Positions 40,392-49,569 of a stretch of DNA of 64,000 nucleotides are shown piece by piece. The position numbers and the translations under genes are program-made. Source of the stretch: Pseudomonas sp. LBUM920 (lineage in GTDB: Bacteria; Pseudomonadota; Gammaproteobacteria; Pseudomonadales; Pseudomonadaceae). Numbering within the stretch: the stretch's first letter is position 1; the number at the start of each line of letters is the position of its first letter. The notes under the pieces are model-generated. The model worked only from the letters and a program-made list of their open reading frames with translations, searched no databases and was not told where the DNA came from. The stretch covers positions 558,001 to 622,000 of the forward strand of contig NZ_CP027762.1 in NCBI RefSeq assembly GCF_003852315.1, given 5' to 3'.

Positions 40392-41257
40392 TGAGCAATA
40401 AATCGCTGACCGCCCTGATTGTGGGCGTCGTCGTGGTCATCGCTGCCTGGAACTGCTTCTACATCGTGTCTCAGACCGAGCGCGCGGTGTTGCTGCAATT
40501 CGGTCGTGTGGTCCAGGCGGATGTCCAACCGGGCCTGCATGTGAAAGTCCCCTACGTGAACCAGGTGCGCAAGTTCGACGGCCGCCTGATGACCCTGGAT
40601 GCACCGACACAGCGCTTCCTGACCCTGGAAAAGAAAGCCGTGATGGTTGACGCCTACGCCAAGTGGCGCGTCAAGGATGCCGAGCGCTTCTACACCGCGA
40701 CATCCGGCCTCAAGCAGATTGCCGACGAGCGTTTGTCGCGCCGTCTGGAATCGGGCCTGCGTGACCAGTTCGGTAAACGCACCCTGCACGAGGTGGTATC
40801 CGGTGAGCGTGATGCGCTGATGGCTGACATCACGCGTTCGCTGAACACCATGGCTGAGAAAGAACTGGGCATCGAGGTTGTTGATGTCCGGGTCAAGGCG
40901 ATCGACCTGCCCAAGGAAGTGAACCGCAGCGTGTTCGAGCGTATGAGCACCGAACGTGAGCGTGAAGCCCGTGAGCACCGCGCCAAGGGTAACGAGTTGG
41001 CAGAAGGTATCCGTGCGGATGCCGACCGTCAGCGCCGTGTACTGCTGGCAGAAGCCTATCGCGAGTCTGAAGAGGCCCGTGGTGATGGCGATGCTCAAGC
41101 TGCGGCGATCTACGCCAAGGCTTACGGTCAGGATCAGGAGTTTTACGCGTTCTACCGTAGCCTGCGCGCCTACCGTGAAAGCTTCGCGAACAAAACCGAC
41201 GTCATGGTACTGGACCCAAGCAGCGACTTCTTCCGCTACCTGGAAAAGTCCAAGTAA
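40391..41257 (+). CDS. hflC: FtsH modulator HflC
   Basis: The partner of HflK in the FtsH-controlling cage. The 288-residue protein has a short N-terminal membrane helix (about residues 6-25), the SPFH domain beginning ERAVLLQFGRVVQADVQPGLH, and a coiled-coil region rich in Glu, Arg and Ala (about 170-250). MSNKSLTAL begins within the hflK stop. The tail AYRESFANKTDVMVLDPSSDFFRYL is typical. Downstream, the 305-base space before hisZ holds a terminator. Confidence 0.97.
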   Translation: MSNKSLTALIVGVVVVIAAWNCFYIVSQTERAVLLQFGRVVQADVQPGLHVKVPYVNQVRKFDGRLMTLDAPTQRFLTLEKKAVMVDAYAKWRVKDAERFYTATSGLKQIADERLSRRLESGLRDQFGKRTLHEVVSGERDALMADITRSLNTMAEKELGIEVVDVRVKAIDLPKEVNRSVFERMSTEREREAREHRAKGNELAEGIRADADRQRRVLLAEAYRESEEARGDGDAQAAAIYAKAYGQDQEFYAFYRSLRAYRESFANKTDVMVLDPSSDFFRYLEKSK

Positions 41258-41562
41258 CCAGCCGGTGATTCTGTAGGACACACTCCGTCGGGCGGCTAAA
41301 ATGCCTGGCGGGGTGATCCTTTCAGAAAACGGGTGTATGATGCGGCAGCCGGGAAATTCCCGGCTTTTTTGCGTCTGCATGTTTGATTGTTGTGGTGCGT
41401 TGCAGACGCCACAGGTTTTTCGAGGAAAGTGCCCGACGAGGCCGCTAGCAGGCCATTTCGTCACGTCGTTCTTGCGCGTTGTTTATGCAGGGGCCGGGCA
41501 TTTTCTGCTTCACTCAGGGCTCGGCCGAGGGCTGGCCGCCCGGATCATAGGGGAATGGCGTA
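41258..41562 (+). other. hflC-hisZ intergenic region with terminator and a second hairpin
   Basis: This space has no supported gene. It contains a Rho-independent terminator and, just after it, another inverted repeat (GCGTCTGCA at 41371, TGCAGACGC at 41401) with a 21-base loop. A short open frame through it overlaps hisZ and has no recognisable protein character. The small DUF2065 gene found here in P. aeruginosa is not seen on either strand. Confidence 0.7.
41348..41370 (+). terminator. Rho-independent terminator after hflC
   Basis: GCCGGGAATTCCCGGC-like hairpin (GCCGGG-AAA-TTCCCGGC pairing around AAAT) followed directly by TTTTTT. It would end the hfq-hflXKC transcript and make hisZ-purA a separate unit. 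Confidence 0.85.
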
Positions 41563-42750
41563 ATGGCAACGGTAGACCGCTGGCTGCTGCCAGATGGCAT
41601 CGAAGAAGTACTGCCACCAGAAGCTGCGCGCATTGAAGTAGCGCGTCGCCAGGTGTTGGATCTGTTCCAGAGCTGGGGTTACGAGTTTGTCGTGACCCCC
41701 CATATCGAGTACCTGGAATCCCTGCTGACCGGCGCGGGCCAGGACCTGGATCTGCGCACCTTCAAGGTCATCGACCCGCAATCGGGTCGGCAAATGGGCT
41801 TTCGCGCCGACATCACGCCGCAAGTGGCGCGGATCGATGCGCACACCCTGCGCCGCGAAGGTCCCAGCCGTCTTTGCTATGCCGGCAGCGTGCTGCATGC
41901 GCAGCCGCGTGCCTTGTCGTCTTCGCGTAGCCCGATTCAATTGGGCGCCGAGTTGTACGGTGATGCCAGCCCGAGCAGCGACGTTGAAGTGATCAGCTTG
42001 ATGTTGGCCATGCTGCAACTGGCTGACGTGCCGGATGTGCACATGGACCTGGGCCACGTTGGTATATACCGTGGCTTGGCCCGCGCGGCCGGCTTGTCTG
42101 GTGAAGTTGAGCAGCAGTTGTTCGATGCTCTGCAACGCAAGGCAATCGATGAAGTGATCGCCCTTACCGAGGGTGTACCTGCAGACCTCGCCGGCATGCT
42201 GCGCGCGTTGGTTGATCTGTGCGGTGGTCGTGAAGTGCTGGTGGCTGCGCGCGAGCGCCTGGCCAATGCGCCGGCGCTCGTATTGGCGGCGCTCGATGAC
42301 GTGCTGGCGATTGCCGAGCGTTTGTCGGCGCGCTTCCCGCAACTGCCGCTGTATTTTGACCTGGGCGAGTTGCGCGGCTACCACTACCACACCGGTGTGG
42401 TGTTTGCCGTGTTTGTACCGGGTGTTGGCCAGGCCATCGCCCAAGGCGGTCGCTATGACGACATCGGCGCCGACTTCGGTCGCGCCCGTCCGGCGACCGG
42501 CTTTTCCACTGATTTGAAAACCCTGGTGACCCTGGGGCGTGCTGAGGTCGAGCTGCCGTCTGGTGGCGTCTGGATGCCCGACAGCACGGACGCAGCACTC
42601 TGGCAGCAGGTTTGCCAGTTGCGCAGTGAGGGTCAGCGTGTCGTCCAGGCTTTGCCTGGGCAGCCATTGGCCGCCGCCCGTGAAGCGGACTGCGACCGGC
42701 AATTGATTCTGCAGAACGGGCTTTGGCAAGTATCGCCACTGGCTTCTTGA
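41563..42750 (+). CDS. hisZ: ATP phosphoribosyltransferase regulatory subunit HisZ
   Basis: HisZ resembles the catalytic core of histidyl-tRNA synthetase and is the regulatory partner of the short form of HisG in the first step of histidine synthesis. The 395-residue protein has the class II synthetase-like motifs ([20 protein letters not shown] start here [58 protein letters not shown]). The HisRS anticodon domain is missing, as expected. hisG is not in the window. It is 54 bases upstream of purA. Confidence 0.95.
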   Translation: MATVDRWLLPDGIEEVLPPEAARIEVARRQVLDLFQSWGYEFVVTPHIEYLESLLTGAGQDLDLRTFKVIDPQSGRQMGFRADITPQVARIDAHTLRREGPSRLCYAGSVLHAQPRALSSSRSPIQLGAELYGDASPSSDVEVISLMLAMLQLADVPDVHMDLGHVGIYRGLARAAGLSGEVEQQLFDALQRKAIDEVIALTEGVPADLAGMLRALVDLCGGREVLVAARERLANAPALVLAALDDVLAIAERLSARFPQLPLYFDLGELRGYHYHTGVVFAVFVPGVGQAIAQGGRYDDIGADFGRARPATGFSTDLKTLVTLGRAEVELPSGGVWMPDSTDAALWQQVCQLRSEGQRVVQALPGQPLAAAREADCDRQLILQNGLWQVSPLAS

Positions 42751-44094
<1,344 letters not shown>

Positions 44095-44115
44095 TAAGCT
44101 GTTGATGTAAAAAGC

Positions 44116-44140
44116 AAAGGGCTCCTTCGGGAGCCCTTTG
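44116..44140 (+). terminator. Rho-independent terminator after purA
   Basis: Perfect hairpin AAAGGGCTCC-TTCG-GGAGCCCTTT with a UUCG tetraloop, 21 bases after the purA stop. The downstream T run is short (TTTG). Confidence 0.85.
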
Positions 44141-44233
44141 TCGTATCTGTCTGGTAAACGGCACGACCCTTGCTATGGTTCTTTCTTTCGCGGTGCTATC
44201 AAATTAATGGCACCCGTGGTGGAGGGATTCCCA

Positions 44234-46168
44234 GTGTCTGCCGTTCTCTCATTGTTACAAAGCCGGTTGTTGCGGCCGGTGTTCGTTACCCTTGGTATCG
44301 CTCTTTTGGTGCAAGTGCTGGTCGCTGTCGCTCTGACGCGGAGCACGGTCACTGCATTGGAAGCTGATCTGGGCAACCGCCTGGGTATCGACAGCCAGAA
44401 ACTGTCCGGCGAGCTGGCGCAAGCCGGCAAGGAAGTCACCTCCAGTCTGGACAGTCTGTCTTCGAGCACGCGCCAGCGTCTGACGGCGGGGCTATCCACG
44501 CGCTTGCAGGATGAGCAGAAGCAACTGCGTGCGACCCTGGAAAAAGACCTGCAAGACTCGGCCAACGACATGGCGCAACTGCTGGCCTCGGTGGCGCCGC
44601 GCGCCATGTGGGACAGCGACGTGCCGACGCTGTCGGAGTTTGCCCGTCGCGCTCAGCGCAATCCCAACGTGCTGTTCGTGGTCTACGACGATGCGGCCGG
44701 CGAGCATCTGACCCGTTATCTGAACCGTGACAACCCGATCAACCAGGCGTTACTGGCAAAAGGTCAGGGCGACCGTGCGCTGGATAAGGTCCTGGACGCG
44801 GCGAAAAACGACCCTTCCGTGTTCTACGTCGAAGCGTCGATCAGCCCCAATGGCGTAGAGATTGGCAAGGTCCGCATGGGGGTGTCGACCGCGGCGGTGG
44901 AGACCGACCTGGCAGCGCTGGACAAACGTTTTGCCGCACTGATCGCCAGCAGTGATCAACTGGTGGGCGACAGCCTCAAGGGCGCTGCCGCAGACAGCGC
45001 AGCTGCCATGGGCGCGCGCCTGCAATCGGCGCAAGCCACCGCCACGCAAATGACCGCCAACACCACCAGCGCCGTGCAGGAGGCTGCAGGCACCTTGCGT
45101 TGGCGCATCGGCATGGGGCTGGCGATTGTGGGGTTCGGCGTGTTGCTGCTGATCGCTATTGTGCTTGGGCGTCGCGTGGTCAATCGTCTGAAGCTGCTGA
45201 TTGCGGCGATGGATGACTTGGCGGCGGGCGAGGGCGACCTCACCAAGCGCGTGCAAATCAGTAGCAAGGACGAGATCGGCGACATGGCTTCGGCGGTCAA
45301 TCGCTTTGTGGATAAGTTGCAGCCCATCGTGCGCGAGGCCGGCGATGTGGCTCAGCGCACCGGCGTGGAAATCGGCGCGATGACGTTGCGCAATGCCGGC
45401 GCCGATGCGGCGGCCGGTTTGCAGCGCGATGAAGTGGCGGAGAGCTTGCGGGCACTGTCGCAAATGGCCGATGAGGCCCAGGCCGAAAGCCATGCGATGC
45501 AGGCGGCGTTGCAGCAGGTGGTGGATATTCGTCAGGCCACAGACGAAAACTCGCGAACGTCGGCGGAAGTCGGCAGCCTGATCGAAGCGTTGGCCGGGCA
45601 GGTGCAAGCCGGCTCCCAGGTCATTGAGCGGCTGGCCCAGCAAAGCGAGCAGATTGAAGTGGTGCTCACGGTGATTCACGGCATTGCCGAGCAGACCAAC
45701 CTATTGGCGCTCAACGCCGCCATCGAAGCTGCGCGTGCCGGTGAGACCGGGCGTGGTTTTGCGGTGGTCGCGGATGAGGTGCGGGCGCTGGCGAGTAAAA
45801 CCCAAAGCTCAACCGGGGATATCCAGGCGCACATCGTGGCATTGCAGCAAGGCGCGCGCGAGGCGGTAGAAACCATCGGCAAGGCCGGGCGTCAGGCCAA
45901 TGAAGGTTTGCTGGTGCTGCGCGACAGCGTGCGCTTGCAGCAGACGGTGCAGGCTTCGGTGGAGCAGGTGCACGCAGCGATTGGGTTGGCGACGCGCGCG
46001 GCTGAGCATCAGGCGCAGGGTGCGCACGCGGTGCGTGGGCGGGTCGAGGTGATTCATGCCCAGGCCGAGCGTGCTGCGCAGGCGGTGGTTGAGACTACCG
46101 CCAGTGGCAAGGTGCTGGATGGGTTGGCGGCGCAGTTGAAGGCGAGCCTGGGGCAGTTCAGGGCTTGA
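44234..46168 (+). CDS. Methyl-accepting chemotaxis protein
   Basis: A 644-residue transmembrane chemoreceptor. The GTG start ([13 protein letters not shown]) has GGAGGG seven bases upstream and places a membrane helix at about 16-35. A large periplasmic sensor region (about 36-288) follows, mostly helical with a [31 protein letters not shown] stretch; its ligand is not evident. The second helix is near 290-312, a HAMP domain at about 314-366, and the cytoplasmic signalling hairpin contains [19 protein letters not shown] (about 484-502) and [15 protein letters not shown]. There is no C-terminal CheR-binding pentapeptide. The gene stands alone between purA and an iron-type transporter. Confidence 0.93.
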   Translation: MSAVLSLLQSRLLRPVFVTLGIALLVQVLVAVALTRSTVTALEADLGNRLGIDSQKLSGELAQAGKEVTSSLDSLSSSTRQRLTAGLSTRLQDEQKQLRATLEKDLQDSANDMAQLLASVAPRAMWDSDVPTLSEFARRAQRNPNVLFVVYDDAAGEHLTRYLNRDNPINQALLAKGQGDRALDKVLDAAKNDPSVFYVEASISPNGVEIGKVRMGVSTAAVETDLAALDKRFAALIASSDQLVGDSLKGAAADSAAAMGARLQSAQATATQMTANTTSAVQEAAGTLRWRIGMGLAIVGFGVLLLIAIVLGRRVVNRLKLLIAAMDDLAAGEGDLTKRVQISSKDEIGDMASAVNRFVDKLQPIVREAGDVAQRTGVEIGAMTLRNAGADAAAGLQRDEVAESLRALSQMADEAQAESHAMQAALQQVVDIRQATDENSRTSAEVGSLIEALAGQVQAGSQVIERLAQQSEQIEVVLTVIHGIAEQTNLLALNAAIEAARAGETGRGFAVVADEVRALASKTQSSTGDIQAHIVALQQGAREAVETIGKAGRQANEGLLVLRDSVRLQQTVQASVEQVHAAIGLATRAAEHQAQGAHAVRGRVEVIHAQAERAAQAVVETTASGKVLDGLAAQLKASLGQFRA

Positions 46169-46184
46169 TGTCGCCTGGGAGGGC

Positions 46185-46254
46185 CCTTTCGCGAGCAAGC
46201 CCGCTCCCACATGGAATGCGTTTCAAGTGTGGGAGCGGGCTAGCTCGCGAAAGC
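46185..46254. repeat. REP inverted pair, GGGCTTGCTCGCGA family
   Basis: CCCTTTCGCGAGCAAGCCCGCTCCCACA and TGTGGGAGCGGGCTAGCTCGCGAAAG, spacer about 16 bases. The right arm has one base change (GGGCTAGCTC instead of GGGCTTGCTC). It separates the convergent chemoreceptor and permease genes. Confidence 0.93.
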
Positions 46255-46258
46255 TATT

Positions 46259-47824
46259 TCAGCGGCTCAGATACATCCGAGTCGTGAGCAGATACACCGG
46301 CAACCCCGACACCAGAATCAACAACGCCGCATAGGGCGCCGCCGCCGCGAACTCCACATTCGAGGTGTGCGCCCACACGGCTGTCGCCAGGGTGTTCAAC
46401 CCCGTCGGACTGAGCAGCAGCGTCGCGGTCAATTCCTTCATCGCATCCAGAAACACCAGCGCAAATGCCGCGCCCAATGCCGGGAAAATAATCGGCAAGG
46501 TCACCCGGCAAAACGCGCTGAACGACGAGGCGCCCAGCGTGCGCGCTGCCTCTTCCAGTTGCGGCGCCGCCTTGTTCAAAGCCGTGCGGATCGGCGCCTG
46601 TGCCAGTGGCAAAAACAGCAATGCATAGGCAATCAAAAGCAGCGCGGAAGTCTGGTACAGCACCGGCACGTAATGCAGTGCGAAATACACCAGCGTCAAT
46701 GCAATCACCAAGCCGGGCAGGGCATGCAGCAGGTAGGGCAGGCGCTCGGCCCAGATCGCCAATTGGCCTTTGTAGCGCACCACCAGCAGCCCCACTGGCA
46801 CGGCCAGCACCAGGCAAAGCGCGGCGCCGCCCAGCGACAGCGCAAGGGAGGACAGCAATGCTTCGCCAATCTGGGCCACGGGGAAGGCTGCCGATGAGCC
46901 CACCGCCAGCCAGTACCCGAGCATTCCCAGTGGAATGCCGCTGCCAATGATCGCCAGCGCCAGGCAATACAGCTGGCCCAGTGGCGCCCACTTGCCCAGC
47001 TTCACTGGTTCGGCATGCCGCGCCGCGCCCTGGCCGATGCGCACGTGCCGGCCCTTGCCGCGCACGCGCAGTTCCAGCCACAGCAGCGTCAGGCACATCA
47101 CCAGCAACACTGCCGAGAGCATCGCGGCATTCGCATTGCTGAACTCCAGCTCGAACTGTTGGTAGATCGCGGTGGTAAAGGTTTGCAGGCCGATGATCGA
47201 CAGCGCGCCGAATTCCACCAGCATGTGCAGCGCAATTAACAGTGCCCCGGCCAATAGCGATGGCCACAGCAAGGGCAGGGTGACACGCAAAAACACGCCC
47301 CAGCGATTCAGCCCCAGGGTGCGGGCTGATTCTTCCAGAGAGGGATCAAGATTGCGCAGCGTCGCCGCCACCGGCAGAAACACCAGCGGGTATTTGGACA
47401 GGGTCATCACCAGGATCGCCCCGCCCAGCCCTTCGAAGTTGGCGCTCAGCGAGACCCAGGTAAAGCTGCTGACAAACGCCGGCACTGCAAACGGCAGGCA
47501 CAGGATCACGCCCCAGATGCGTCGGCCCGGCAGGTTGCTGCGTTCCAGTAGCCAGGCCAGCGACAGGCCGATCACGCCGCAGGCCACCGTCACGCCGATC
47601 ATCAGCGCCAGGGTGTTGCGCAGCAGCCCGAACACATAGGGGCGCCATAACAGATGCATCGCTTGTGCCCAGCCCGCCTGCCAGGCCTTTGTGCCGACAT
47701 ACACCAACGGCAACAGGCTCAGGCCAACCAGGAATAGGACGGGAATCAGCAGCCAGATCGACGGGCGCTTGCGTCGCGGGCTGAAACCCCCGCGCAAGGC
47801 GGGGGCGGGTAGCGATGGGTTCAT
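46259..47824 (-). CDS. Ferric-iron-type ABC transporter, fused permease
   Basis: A 521-residue inner-membrane permease with about twelve helices in two halves, each with a binding-protein-dependent transport motif: EESARTLGLNRWGVFLRVTLPLLWPSLLAG at about 165-194 and EEAARTLGASSFSAFCRVTLPIIFPALGAA at about 428-457. This double-length form is the FbpB/HitB/SfuB type used for ferric iron. It is coupled to the binding-protein gene by an overlapping ATGA. No ATP-binding subunit gene is adjacent, so the ATPase must be encoded elsewhere or shared. Confidence 0.92.
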   Translation of the reverse strand: MNPSLPAPALRGGFSPRRKRPSIWLLIPVLFLVGLSLLPLVYVGTKAWQAGWAQAMHLLWRPYVFGLLRNTLALMIGVTVACGVIGLSLAWLLERSNLPGRRIWGVILCLPFAVPAFVSSFTWVSLSANFEGLGGAILVMTLSKYPLVFLPVAATLRNLDPSLEESARTLGLNRWGVFLRVTLPLLWPSLLAGALLIALHMLVEFGALSIIGLQTFTTAIYQQFELEFSNANAAMLSAVLLVMCLTLLWLELRVRGKGRHVRIGQGAARHAEPVKLGKWAPLGQLYCLALAIIGSGIPLGMLGYWLAVGSSAAFPVAQIGEALLSSLALSLGGAALCLVLAVPVGLLVVRYKGQLAIWAERLPYLLHALPGLVIALTLVYFALHYVPVLYQTSALLLIAYALLFLPLAQAPIRTALNKAAPQLEEAARTLGASSFSAFCRVTLPIIFPALGAAFALVFLDAMKELTATLLLSPTGLNTLATAVWAHTSNVEFAAAAPYAALLILVSGLPVYLLTTRMYLSR

Positions 47825-48849
47825 CAGTTCAAGCCAACGTCACGTTCCAGGTCCAGGGCTTCTTCGGCGTTGCCAAGGTCCGCAGGGGTGACTTTCGGCG
47901 GTTGCAGCTCGCTGAAAGGCTTAAGGCCACGGTTGGATTCCATGCCCTTGCGCAGCGGGTATTCGGCCGAGGTGTTGGTGATCACACGCTGGCCTTCTTC
48001 GCTGGCCATGAAGGCGAGCAACTGTTGGGCTTCCTTGGGGTGCTTGCTGGATTTCAGCGCGGCGGCGGAAGACACAGTGATCAGGCCACCGGCGTCGCCA
48101 TCGGTAAAGTAGTGGAGTTGGGAATCCAGGTTGGTTTTTTCTTTCTTCAGGGCAAACCAGTAGTAGTTGTTCACCAGCACGGTGGCGACTTCGCCGTTTT
48201 CCACAGCCTTGAGGGCGACCATGTTGTTGCTGTAGACCTTGCCGAAGGCGCGCAAGCCGGTCAGCCATTCTTCAGCGGCTTCTCGGCCGTGCAGCTTGAT
48301 GATCGCCACAGCTTGTTCCTGGAACGCGCCGCTGGTGGGTACGAAGCCGACTTTGCCTTGCCACTCGGGGCCGGCGAAATCCAGCACCGACTTGGGCAGG
48401 TCTTTTTCGGCGATCAGCTTTAGGTTGAACGCCACGACACGGGTGCGTGCGGTGACGCCCATCCAGTCGCCGTTGCTGCCGACATAATCCTTGGGCAATA
48501 CGTCGAGCGTACTGGCATCGATCTTGGCCAGCAGGCCCTGTTCGCCAAGCTTGTTCAGTGGCGGCGATTCTTCGGTGTAGATCACGTCGGCAGGGGAGCG
48601 GTCGCCTTCTTCGACGACCTGGCTGGCCAGCTGGTTGCTGCTGCCTTTGCGCACGTTGACGTGAATGCCGGTCTTGGCTTCGAAGGCTTTGGCGAGTTCA
48701 TCGCCGACCTCCTTGTGTTGGCCGTTGTACAAGGTCAGTGCAACCTTGTCGGCAGAATAGGCAGCGGGCGAGAGCAGGGTCAGGCCGAGCAGAGTGATGG
48801 TCAGGCCACGCAGAAGGGATGTCTTGAGACGGGTATCGCGGATCATCAT
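47824..48849 (-). CDS. Ferric-iron-type ABC transporter substrate-binding protein
   Basis: A 341-residue periplasmic binding protein. The N-terminal signal is MMIRDTRLKTSLLRGLTITLLGLTLLSPAAYSA. The mature protein begins DKVALTLYNGQHKEVGDELAKAFEAKTGI, typical of the FbpA/FutA/HitA cluster, and the adjacent tyrosines in VLVNNYYWFALKKE (about residue 220) match the pair that coordinates Fe(III) in this family. It is the first gene of a two-gene unit with the permease. No clear Fur box was identified upstream in the tRNA-proximal region. Confidence 0.93.
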   Translation of the reverse strand: MMIRDTRLKTSLLRGLTITLLGLTLLSPAAYSADKVALTLYNGQHKEVGDELAKAFEAKTGIHVNVRKGSSNQLASQVVEEGDRSPADVIYTEESPPLNKLGEQGLLAKIDASTLDVLPKDYVGSNGDWMGVTARTRVVAFNLKLIAEKDLPKSVLDFAGPEWQGKVGFVPTSGAFQEQAVAIIKLHGREAAEEWLTGLRAFGKVYSNNMVALKAVENGEVATVLVNNYYWFALKKEKTNLDSQLHYFTDGDAGGLITVSSAAALKSSKHPKEAQQLLAFMASEEGQRVITNTSAEYPLRKGMESNRGLKPFSELQPPKVTPADLGNAEEALDLERDVGLN

Positions 48850-48960
48850 CCGGGGTTTTCCTCACTTGAGTGCAACAAATTCTTACAAGGATAAACGATA
48901 AAACTTCTCAAGTGCGGACAAGCGGGGGAAATCGCCAGGCAGGTTTTCAAACACCGGAAA

Positions 48961-48985
48961 CGAAAAAACCCGCTTTCGCGGGTTT
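48961..48985 (-). terminator. Terminator after the second tRNA-Leu gene
   Basis: On the reverse strand: AAACCCGCGAAAGCGGGTTT followed by TTTCG, beginning 10 bases after the tRNA end. It closes the unit nearest the ABC transporter. Confidence 0.9.
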
Positions 48986-48995
48986 GATCTGAATT

Positions 48996-49082
48996 TGGTG
49001 CCCAGGAGAAGACTCGAACTTCCACGACCTTGCGATCACCAGCACCTGAAGCTGGCGTGTCTACCAATTTCACCACCTGGGC
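48996..49082 (-). tRNA. tRNA-Leu (anticodon CAG)
   Basis: An 87-base tRNA read on the reverse strand, from GCCCAGGTGGTGAAATTGG to the encoded CCA end (CTCCTGGGCACCA). The acceptor stem pairs GCCCAGG/CCTGGGC. The anticodon arm CCAGC-TTCAGGT-GCTGG gives anticodon CAG. A long variable arm (TGATCGCAAGGTCGT) and the T arm GGAAGTTCGAGTCTTCT confirm class II leucine tRNA. It is identical to the second copy about 260 bases away. Confidence 0.97.
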
Positions 49083-49115
49083 TTATCAACAACGCTTGCG
49101 CCGTTGATGGAGCGA

Positions 49116-49144
49116 ACTATACGGAGGGCTTTTTGATCTGTAAA
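49116..49144 (-). promoter_or_regulatory. Sigma-70 promoter for the tRNA-Leu copy at 48996
   Basis: On the reverse strand TTTACA, a 17-base spacer, then TATAGT, ending 34 bases before the tRNA. The same boxes and spacing precede the other copy. Confidence 0.88.
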
Positions 49145-49198
49145 CCCCTGATTCAAAAATATAAATCGAGATTCTCGTTAAAAATCAAAGACCTGAAA

Positions 49199-49227
49199 CG
49201 CAAAAACCCGCTTTCGCGGGTTTTTGG
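49199..49227 (-). terminator. Terminator after the first tRNA-Leu gene
   Basis: On the reverse strand AAAAACCCGCGAAAGCGGGTTTTTG, the same hairpin as after the other tRNA copy. Confidence 0.9.
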
Positions 49228-49258
49228 GAGACTCGAGGCAGAACCTTGAGTTTGAAAT

Positions 49259-49345
49259 TGGTGCCCAGGAGAAGACTCGAACTTCCACGACCTTGCGATC
49301 ACCAGCACCTGAAGCTGGCGTGTCTACCAATTTCACCACCTGGGC
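49259..49345 (-). tRNA. tRNA-Leu (anticodon CAG), duplicate copy
   Basis: Identical over all 87 bases to the tRNA-Leu(CAG) at 48996, including the encoded CCA. It has its own promoter and terminator, so the two are separate single-gene units. Confidence 0.97.
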
Positions 49346-49379
49346 AGCATCAACAACGTTGCCGTCGTCGATGGCGCGC

Positions 49380-49408
49380 ACTATACGGAGACGATTTTGA
49401 GCTGTAAA
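49380..49408 (-). promoter_or_regulatory. Sigma-70 promoter for the tRNA-Leu copy at 49259
   Basis: On the reverse strand TTTACA, 17 bases, TATAGT. A GC-rich stretch follows the -10 box (GCGCGCC), which resembles the discriminator expected of a stable-RNA gene under stringent control. Confidence 0.88.
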
Positions 49409-49569
49409 GCCCCGCTATGAAAAAATCCTGGAAAATTTCGCCAAAGGTCGTGCAAGGTGCGTTCTGACGGCGACAAAGGCCTTTAAAACGCTTGTTGATG
49501 CCTGAAATTTCCCGTTTCAATACGCGTATGCCAAACTAACCCGCATATAGACAAGGTGAAAACTCTCTA

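Noticed and set aside
41301..41636. A 111-codon frame between hflC and hisZ as a small protein
   Set aside because: It passes through a terminator, overlaps hisZ in another frame and shows no conserved or membrane pattern.
48996..49345. tRNA-Leu pair as an attachment site of an integrated element
   Set aside because: No integrase, no partial tRNA copy other than the complete duplicate, and the flanking genes are conserved housekeeping or transport genes.
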